Part shown: piece after piece, positions 34,406-39,655 of the stretch
Numbering within the stretch: the stretch's first letter is position 1
Layout: every line of letters begins with the position of its first letter
Source of the DNA: a bacterium
GTDB taxonomy: Bacteria > Zhuqueibacterota > QNDG01 > DTFT01
DNA: 39,655 nucleotides
Assembly (NCBI GenBank): GCA_030372965.1
Contig: JAUCQC010000070.1
Coordinates: forward strand, 1-39,655
Reading direction: 5' to 3'
The notes under the pieces: generated by a model
Database searches by the model: none
Told to the model about the DNA's origin: nothing
Seen by the model: only the letters and a program-made list of their open reading frames with translations
Program-made: the position numbers and the translations under genes

Positions 34406-34924
34406 ATGGCTGAAAAAAAGCACTTCATCCTTTTCTCCCTCGCCGATCAGAAATTCGCCCTGCCTTTGAGCTGGGTCGAAAAAATCGTCCGATCCGTGGC
34501 CGTCCGGCCCCTTCCCAAGGCTCCGGACCTGATTCTCGGCGTCATCAATCTGCAGGGCCGCATTGTGCCCATCGCCAGCCTGCGGAAGCGCTTCGGGCTG
34601 GAGGAGAAGCCGGTCGGGGTGGACGATCACCTGATCGTCTGCCGCACTTCGGACCGTCCGCTGGCGCTTCTGGTGGACAACGTGGCGGACATCATCGAAA
34701 TCGATGAATCCCGGATCGTCCGTCAGGAGGCCATACTCGGGGACATGGACACCATCGAGGGCGTGCTCAAGATGGACGACGGCATGATTCTGATTCACGA
34801 TCTGGAGCGCCTGCTGTCCGGCGATGAGGCTTCGCGGCTCGACGCGGCATTGAAACGTGAGGAATCGGCCAATCCACCGTCCTCCTCCGGATCATACCGC
34901 AAGGGGAGCGGAGACGCCGCGTGA
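34406..34924 (+). CDS. CheW-like coupling protein (first of two)
   Basis: CheW couples receptors to the kinase CheA. The 172-residue protein covers a full CheW domain: FSLADQKFALPLSWVEKIVR, LPKAPDLILGVINLQGRIVPIASLRKRF and a VDNVADIIEI segment. A short Ser/Gly-rich tail follows. It starts six bases after the response regulator stop and overlaps the CheR GTG start. By position it corresponds to WspB-type proteins. Confidence 0.93.
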   Translation: MAEKKHFILFSLADQKFALPLSWVEKIVRSVAVRPLPKAPDLILGVINLQGRIVPIASLRKRFGLEEKPVGVDDHLIVCRTSDRPLALLVDNVADIIEIDESRIVRQEAILGDMDTIEGVLKMDDGMILIHDLERLLSGDEASRLDAALKREESANPPSSSGSYRKGSGDAA

Positions 34925-36453
34925 CGAAACGGATCCACACCGCCCTTCTCGCGGAATTCGCGGAGTTCATGGCCGTTCAGATGGGCCTGCTCTTCCCCAA
35001 GGAGCGGTGGCTCGATCTTCTCAAGGGCATCCAGGCGGCGTCCAAGGAATTCGGCTTCGACGATCCCGAAGCCTGCATCCGCTGGCTCATGTCCACGACG
35101 CTCAAGAAACAGCACATCGAGACCCTGGCCCTGCAGTTCACGGTGGGGGAAACGTATTTCTTCCGTGAACCGAAGATATTCGAGGCGCTGGAAAAGCAGA
35201 TCCTCCCCGAGCTGATCCGTTCCCGCTGGGAATCGGACCGCCGCATCCGGTTCTGGAGCGCCGGCTGCTGCACGGGCGAGGAGGCCTATTCGATCGCGAT
35301 CCTGTTCAGCCGGATGATCCCGGATCTCCACACCTGGAAAATTTCGATTCTCGGAACGGACATCAATCCCCAGTTCCTGCAGCGGGCGGAAGAGGGCGTG
35401 TACCGGGAGTGGTCCTTCCGGGGGACGCCCTACTGGCTGAAGGAGAATTACTTCAAGGTGAACGCCGAGGGCCATTACGTCATCCATCCGCAGATCAAGA
35501 AAATGGTGAAGTTCCAGTCGCTCAATCTGGTCGAGGACAGCTATCCGTCGCTGTTCAACGACACGAACGCGATGGACATCATTTTCTGCCGGAACGTCCT
35601 GATGTACTTCACGCAGGACCACATGACCAAGATCATCGAGCGGTTCCACCAGAGCCTGATGGACAAGGGATGGCTCGTCGTGGGATCGAGCGAGACGTCG
35701 CATATTTTCTTCCCCCAGTACACCGCCTGCAATTTCCCCGGCGCCATCCTGTACCGGAAGGAAAAGGAGGCGAAGCGCCGGTACCGGGATTTCGTCCGGG
35801 GAGACGGCATCGAATCCCCCCGGGAGGCCGAACCGGCTTTCTCGGCCTTCGTGCCCCGGTTCCGGACGAACGAGGCGAAACCCGTCGCGGCCCCGCCGAG
35901 GCAACGGCCGCTTCCGGAAACCGCCGTCGAGACCGCCGTCGCGCGGGAGCCCGTTTCGGAATACGAGCAGGCGCTCGCGCTGTACGAGAACGGCCGGTAC
36001 GAGGAAGTCATCGAGCGGACGGAGAAGTCGCTCAACGGGAACGGATCCGATCCGAAGCTGATGTCCCTGCTCGCGAAGGCGTACGCCAACCGCGGACAGC
36101 TGGCGGATGCCATCGTCTGGTGCGAGAAAGCCATATCGGCCGAAAAACTCAACCCCGGGCACTACCATCTGCGGGCCGTGATCCTGCAGGAGCAGGGAGA
36201 CGTGGAAAACGCCATCGCTTCATTGAAGCGGGCCCTGTATCTCGATTCCGACTTCGTGCTGGCGCACTACATGCTGGGCAACCTCTCCCAGCAGGCCGGC
36301 AAGATCCGCGAATCGCGCAAGTATTTCGAGAACGCGCTGGCCCTTCTCAAGGGAGTCGGACAGGAGACGGTTCTCACTGAATCCGAGGGGATGACGGCGG
36401 GCCTGATGCAGCAACTCATTCTGTCGACGCTGAACCGCGGGATGAACGCATGA
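34921..36453 (+). CDS. CheR methyltransferase with TPR domain (WspC/FrzF-like)
   Basis: The enzyme methylates glutamates of the receptor using S-adenosylmethionine. The 510-residue protein has an N-terminal helical domain, VGETYFFR (75-82), the SAM motif FWSAGCCTGEEAYSIA (111-126), LGTDINPQFL and the FCRNVLMYF motif. A linker leads to tetratricopeptide repeats (about 345-480). TPR-bearing CheR proteins are typical of Wsp, Frz and related non-flagellar systems. The GTG start overlaps the CheW stop, and the stop overlaps the next CheW start (ATGA). Confidence 0.95.
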   Translation: MTKRIHTALLAEFAEFMAVQMGLLFPKERWLDLLKGIQAASKEFGFDDPEACIRWLMSTTLKKQHIETLALQFTVGETYFFREPKIFEALEKQILPELIRSRWESDRRIRFWSAGCCTGEEAYSIAILFSRMIPDLHTWKISILGTDINPQFLQRAEEGVYREWSFRGTPYWLKENYFKVNAEGHYVIHPQIKKMVKFQSLNLVEDSYPSLFNDTNAMDIIFCRNVLMYFTQDHMTKIIERFHQSLMDKGWLVVGSSETSHIFFPQYTACNFPGAILYRKEKEAKRRYRDFVRGDGIESPREAEPAFSAFVPRFRTNEAKPVAAPPRQRPLPETAVETAVAREPVSEYEQALALYENGRYEEVIERTEKSLNGNGSDPKLMSLLAKAYANRGQLADAIVWCEKAISAEKLNPGHYHLRAVILQEQGDVENAIASLKRALYLDSDFVLAHYMLGNLSQQAGKIRESRKYFENALALLKGVGQETVLTESEGMTAGLMQQLILSTLNRGMNA

Positions 36454-37034
36454 TCAAACGGAAACCGAAAACCGGACCCGGAGCGCCGGACGCCGAATCG
36501 GCGCAGGATCCCGCCGCCCGCAAGCGGGCGGACATTCTCAAGAGCCGGGCGGACGAGCTGGCCGTGGAACTCGCCGGCCAGGAGGACACGGGGAACGTCA
36601 TCGAAGTCCTCGAATTCGTTCTGGCCAGCGAGCATTACGGCATCGAGACGAACCTGATCGGCGAAGTCTATCCGATGCGGGAATACACGCCCATCCCTGG
36701 AACGCCGGATTTTGTGATGGGCCTCATCAACATCCGCGGCCGCATCGTGTCGGTCAACGACATCCGGCGTTTTTTCGACCTGCCCGTCAAGGGGCTGAGC
36801 GATCTCAACCGGGTCATCGTCGTGCAGACGTCCCGGATGGAACTGGGCATCCTGGCGGACCGGATCGTGGGGGTCCGCACCGTCCGGGCGGACGCGCTTC
36901 AGACTTCACTGCCGACCCTGACCGGGATCCGGGCGGAATACCTGCGGGGCATCGCGCTGGACGGGCTGGTCGTGCTGGACGTCGAAAAGATGGTCATGGA
37001 CACAAAACTCGTCGTAAACGACGAGGTGGAATAA
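36450..37034 (+). CDS. CheW-like coupling protein (second, with N-terminal extension)
   Basis: The 194-residue protein has a charged N-terminal extension of about 45 residues, then a CheW domain ([52 protein letters not shown]). In Wsp and Frz systems a second CheW is common, and its extension may give specificity for receptor or kinase. It overlaps the CheR gene by four bases and precedes the MCP by 49 bases. Confidence 0.93.
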   Translation: MIKRKPKTGPGAPDAESAQDPAARKRADILKSRADELAVELAGQEDTGNVIEVLEFVLASEHYGIETNLIGEVYPMREYTPIPGTPDFVMGLINIRGRIVSVNDIRRFFDLPVKGLSDLNRVIVVQTSRMELGILADRIVGVRTVRADALQTSLPTLTGIRAEYLRGIALDGLVVLDVEKMVMDTKLVVNDEVE

Positions 37035-37083
37035 AGCCGGGCGCCGTCGACACCCGCCCCGGAAACCAGCAAGGGAGCTGACC

Positions 37084-38667
37084 ATGTGGAACAAGATCAG
37101 TTTCAAGTATAAACTCTACGTCATCCCGGCGGTCGCCGTTCTGGCGCTGGTCATAGGCGTTCTGGAGACCGCGTATTTCATCAACCGGAACAACCGGGAG
37201 ATGGTGCGCATCCGAGAAACCGCCATCCCGCTGCTGGACGCGGTGGGGGATCTGAAGAACACGCTGCGGTCCACCCAGGCCGCGATCCGGACCGCCCAGC
37301 GGACCGGCGGCGACGCCTCACGCGCCGTGGAGCCGCTGAAACAGGAGTTCAGCTCCCGGATCGACAAGATCCAGAACGCCGACGCCTTCGGGCCGGGAGA
37401 GATCCAGGCCATCCGCGATCTCTATCAGGCCGTTCTCGACGGAACCGGACGAACGGTCCAGACCGCCGATCCGTCCCGGGTGACGGCCGAGGGGACCTCC
37501 CCGGGGGAAGAGTGCCGGCTCCGGCTGGAATCCGCCGAATCGCGCATCATGACGCAGTTTTCGGATGGGTTGAAGAAAGTGGAAAAACAGAACCGGTCGA
37601 TGCTGCGCAACAATGTCATCCTCATCCTCCTTTTTCTCTTTGTCATCATCGCCCTGTCGGTGCTTCTCACGCCCACGTTCATCCGGCCCCTGAACATCGC
37701 CATCGAAGTGGCTGACCGCGTGGCCCGGGGCGACCTGACCGTGCGCGTGCCCTCCATCGAGGGCAACGACGAAATGGCCAACCTCCTGCGTGTGTTCCGG
37801 ACCATGGTCGAGAACCTGCGGACGCTCACCGAGCAGATCAAGGAGGCGGTCAGCTCGCTGGCGTCCGCCTCCACCGAGATTTCGGCCTCCGTCACCGAGA
37901 TCGCCTCCGGCGCGACGGAAACGGCCACGGCCGCCAACGAGACCAGCACCACGGTCGAGGAAGTCCGGCAGACCGCACTGGACGCCAACCGCAAGGCGAA
38001 ACACGTTTCCGAAAGCGCCCAGAAAGCCGTCCAAATCTCGCAGACCGGCGAGAAATCGGTGGCCACGACGATCGAGGGCATCCGGCGCATCGAATCCCAG
38101 ATGGAATCCATCGCCGAGAGCATCATGAAGCTCAGCGAACACGGACAGGCCATCGGAGGCATCATCGCCACGGTCGAGGATGTGGCGGAACAGTCGAACC
38201 TGCTCGCCGTGAACGCCTCGATCGAGGCGGCCCGGGCGGGCGAGCACGGCAAGGGCTTCGCCGTGGTCGCGCACGAGGTCAAGAGCCTCGCCGAGCAGTC
38301 GAAACAGTCCACCATGCGGGTCCGCAGCATTCTCGACGACATCCAGAAGGCCACCAGCGGCGCGGTCATGACCACGGAGCAGGGGAGCAAGGCCGTCGAA
38401 GCGGGCGTGAAGCAGTCGCAGGAGGCCGGGGAGTCGATTCAGCACCTGGCCGCCAGCGTCGAGGAAGCCGCGCAGGCGACGACCCAGATCGCCGTCTCCT
38501 CGCAGGAACAGCTGGTCGGGATGGACCAGGTCGTGGCGGCCATGGAGAGCATCAAGCAGGCCAGCGCCCAGAACGTGACGGCCACGAAGCAGGTGGAGTC
38601 CGCGGCCCGGGATCTTCAGGACCTCGGCCAGCGGCTCAAGCATCTCGTCGAGCAGTATAAACTCTAG
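37084..38667 (+). CDS. Methyl-accepting chemotaxis protein
   Basis: The 527-residue membrane receptor has membrane segments at about 12-33 and 177-197, a periplasmic helical domain of some 140 residues with no family I can name, a HAMP domain (about 198-255) and a cytoplasmic coiled-coil. The signalling tip at about 365-405 contains the invariant [19 protein letters not shown]. There is no C-terminal CheR-tethering pentapeptide. AAGGGAG precedes the ATG. As the only receptor of the cluster, it should feed the adjacent CheW and CheA proteins. Confidence 0.95.
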   Translation: MWNKISFKYKLYVIPAVAVLALVIGVLETAYFINRNNREMVRIRETAIPLLDAVGDLKNTLRSTQAAIRTAQRTGGDASRAVEPLKQEFSSRIDKIQNADAFGPGEIQAIRDLYQAVLDGTGRTVQTADPSRVTAEGTSPGEECRLRLESAESRIMTQFSDGLKKVEKQNRSMLRNNVILILLFLFVIIALSVLLTPTFIRPLNIAIEVADRVARGDLTVRVPSIEGNDEMANLLRVFRTMVENLRTLTEQIKEAVSSLASASTEISASVTEIASGATETATAANETSTTVEEVRQTALDANRKAKHVSESAQKAVQISQTGEKSVATTIEGIRRIESQMESIAESIMKLSEHGQAIGGIIATVEDVAEQSNLLAVNASIEAARAGEHGKGFAVVAHEVKSLAEQSKQSTMRVRSILDDIQKATSGAVMTTEQGSKAVEAGVKQSQEAGESIQHLAASVEEAAQATTQIAVSSQEQLVGMDQVVAAMESIKQASAQNVTATKQVESAARDLQDLGQRLKHLVEQYKL

Positions 38668-38682
38668 GCCAAGGGGGCGTTC

Positions 38683-39108
38683 ATGGATTTCAAGGACGAC
38701 GGTTTTTTCAAGGAACTGCTCTCCATATTCAAGGCGGAGACCGCCGAGCACATCCAGGCCATGCTCGACGGCGTGGATGAGCTGGAACGCGTTCAGGGCA
38801 CGGACCAGCAGATCCAGGCCGCCGAACCGGTGCACCGCGCGGCCCACAGCCTGAAGGGAGCCGCCCGGACCATCGGGCTGGCCGACGTCGAGCCCATCTG
38901 CCAGTCCCTGGAGACCTTCTTCAGCGTGATGAAACGGCAGAAGATGACCTTCGCGCCCGATTTCGCGAACACCCTGCGGAAAACCATCCGCAACCTCCAG
39001 GCCCTCCTGGACACCCTGAACGAAGAGGGCAAGGTCACGGGGGACAAGGCGGAGCTGACCCGGCAGATCGAGGATTTGCAGAGCAAAATGGTGACGATGG
39101 CCAGGTAG
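38683..39108 (+). CDS. Stand-alone Hpt phosphotransfer protein
   Basis: The 141-residue helical protein has an Hpt domain with the phospho-accepting His55 in AHSLKGAAR. The sequence aligns without gaps over its first 100 residues to the N-terminus of the CheA-like protein encoded next, so the two are tandem paralogues. There is no kinase domain. AAGGGGG precedes the ATG, 15 bases after the MCP stop. It could act as an additional phosphate carrier or sink between CheA and the response regulators. Confidence 0.88.
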   Translation: MDFKDDGFFKELLSIFKAETAEHIQAMLDGVDELERVQGTDQQIQAAEPVHRAAHSLKGAARTIGLADVEPICQSLETFFSVMKRQKMTFAPDFANTLRKTIRNLQALLDTLNEEGKVTGDKAELTRQIEDLQSKMVTMAR

Positions 39109-39144
39109 CGGATCCATGGGATCGACGAACACGAGGCCCCTTTT

Positions 39145-39630
39145 ATGATCAATAATGAAGCCGAATTCCTGAAAGAGCTTCTTGCGATGTTCAAGATCGA
39201 GGCGGAGGAGCACCTCAAGGGCATCTCCTCCAACCTTCTTGAACTCGAGAAGATTCAGGATGCAGGCGAACAGACGCCGGTCATCGAAACCATCTACCGG
39301 GAGGCGCACAGCCTCAAAGGCGCGGCCCGGGCGGTCAACCTCAACCAGGTGGAAACGCTCTGCCAGTCCCTGGAAAGCGTTTTTTCCGCGATGAAACGGC
39401 ACGTCCTCTCGCCGACGTCCGCGCAGTACGACCAGATCCACGCGGCCGTCGACCGGGTGGGTCAGCTGATCGAGAAGCCCGATCTGGAAATCTCGGACGT
39501 GCTACAGAATCTCGGACGCCTGGAGGCGCAGAGCAAGGAACAGCCCCAGGCCCCGCCCGAACCCCGGGCGGCGGAACCGGCGAAGCCCGCGGCGCCGGAA
39601 CCGGATGCGCCCGTTCGGGCGCCGGAACCC
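39145..39630 (+). CDS. cheA: CheA-type histidine kinase, N-terminal fragment
   Basis: The first 162 codons are present: an Hpt domain with His55 in AHSLKGAAR (1-120), then a Pro/Ala/Glu-rich linker (about 130-162). In CheA this linker leads to further Hpt, P2, dimerisation and kinase domains. The apparent stop at 39651 lies in adapter sequence, so the last residues SLIHI are artificial and the gene is cut by the contig end. CheA is the expected kinase of the cluster, but with only the Hpt visible another Hpt protein cannot be excluded. Confidence 0.8.
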
Positions 39631-39655
39631 CTGTCTCTTATACACATCTGACGCT
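39631..39655. other. Nextera adapter, reverse complement (artefact)
   Basis: CTGTCTCTTATACACATCT (39631-39649) is the reverse-complemented Tn5 mosaic end, and GACGCT continues into the read-1 adapter. It is the same adapter type as at the left end, so assembly ran into adapter read-through on both sides. Confidence 0.97.

Overview
This is a GC-rich contig end-to-end from a shotgun library: both termini are Illumina Nextera (Tn5) adapter sequence, so the real DNA spans about 42-39630. The likely source is a Gram-negative bacterium of, or near, the Fibrobacteres-Chlorobi-Bacteroidetes (FCB) superphylum, perhaps one of its uncultured candidate phyla. The pointers are a T9SS-type C-terminal sorting domain with the YPNPFNP signature, a Bacteroidota-style insertion in GlyA, a PorV/PorQ-like outer-membrane protein, and lipoproteins with NPLDP-like starts. 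No rRNA, tRNA, CRISPR or insertion sequence was seen. This placement is inference; no marker gene search was possible.

Region 1 (42-6722, minus strand) is a tight operon. A sigma70-like promoter near 6772-6800 precedes a DNRLRE lipoprotein and a beta-barrel protein. These are followed by rpiB, glyA, dCMP deaminase and nrdR (pentose, one-carbon and deoxynucleotide metabolism), then rnfC and the first 50 codons of rnfD (ion-pumping ferredoxin:NAD oxidoreductase), cut by the adapter. Several junctions are 4-base ATGA overlaps.

Region 2 (7003-30992, plus strand) is a type IV pilus locus of about 24 kb. It opens with a giant surface protein (FN3, 13 tandem Ig-like repeats of about 99 residues, a duplicated 138-residue module and a T9SS tail). 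Then come pilD, a response regulator, pilB, pilC, pilA, four minor pilin-like genes, a pilM-pilN fusion, pilO, a two-gene insertion (a 1331-residue Big_1-type Ig lipoprotein and a small beta-barrel), a membrane-anchored pilP-like gene, pilQ and pilT. pilA is flanked by an upstream and a strong downstream stem-loop, as expected for a separately abundant mRNA.

Region 3 (31010-33881, plus strand) is a thiol-redox operon: trxB with altered nucleotide-binding residues, a two-cysteine ArsR-family repressor, thioredoxin, OsmC-like protein and a double-thioredoxin-fold oxidoreductase. An ATTC-N8-GAAT palindrome overlaps the candidate trxB promoter.

Region 4 (34016-39630, plus strand) is a Wsp/Frz-like chemosensory cluster: response regulator, CheW, CheR-TPR, CheW, MCP, a stand-alone Hpt protein and the Hpt end of a CheA. 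Its response regulator resembles the one inside the pilus operon, suggesting that this array controls the pili. The most interesting unexplained feature is the pairing of giant Ig-repeat proteins and a beta-barrel with the pilus machine.
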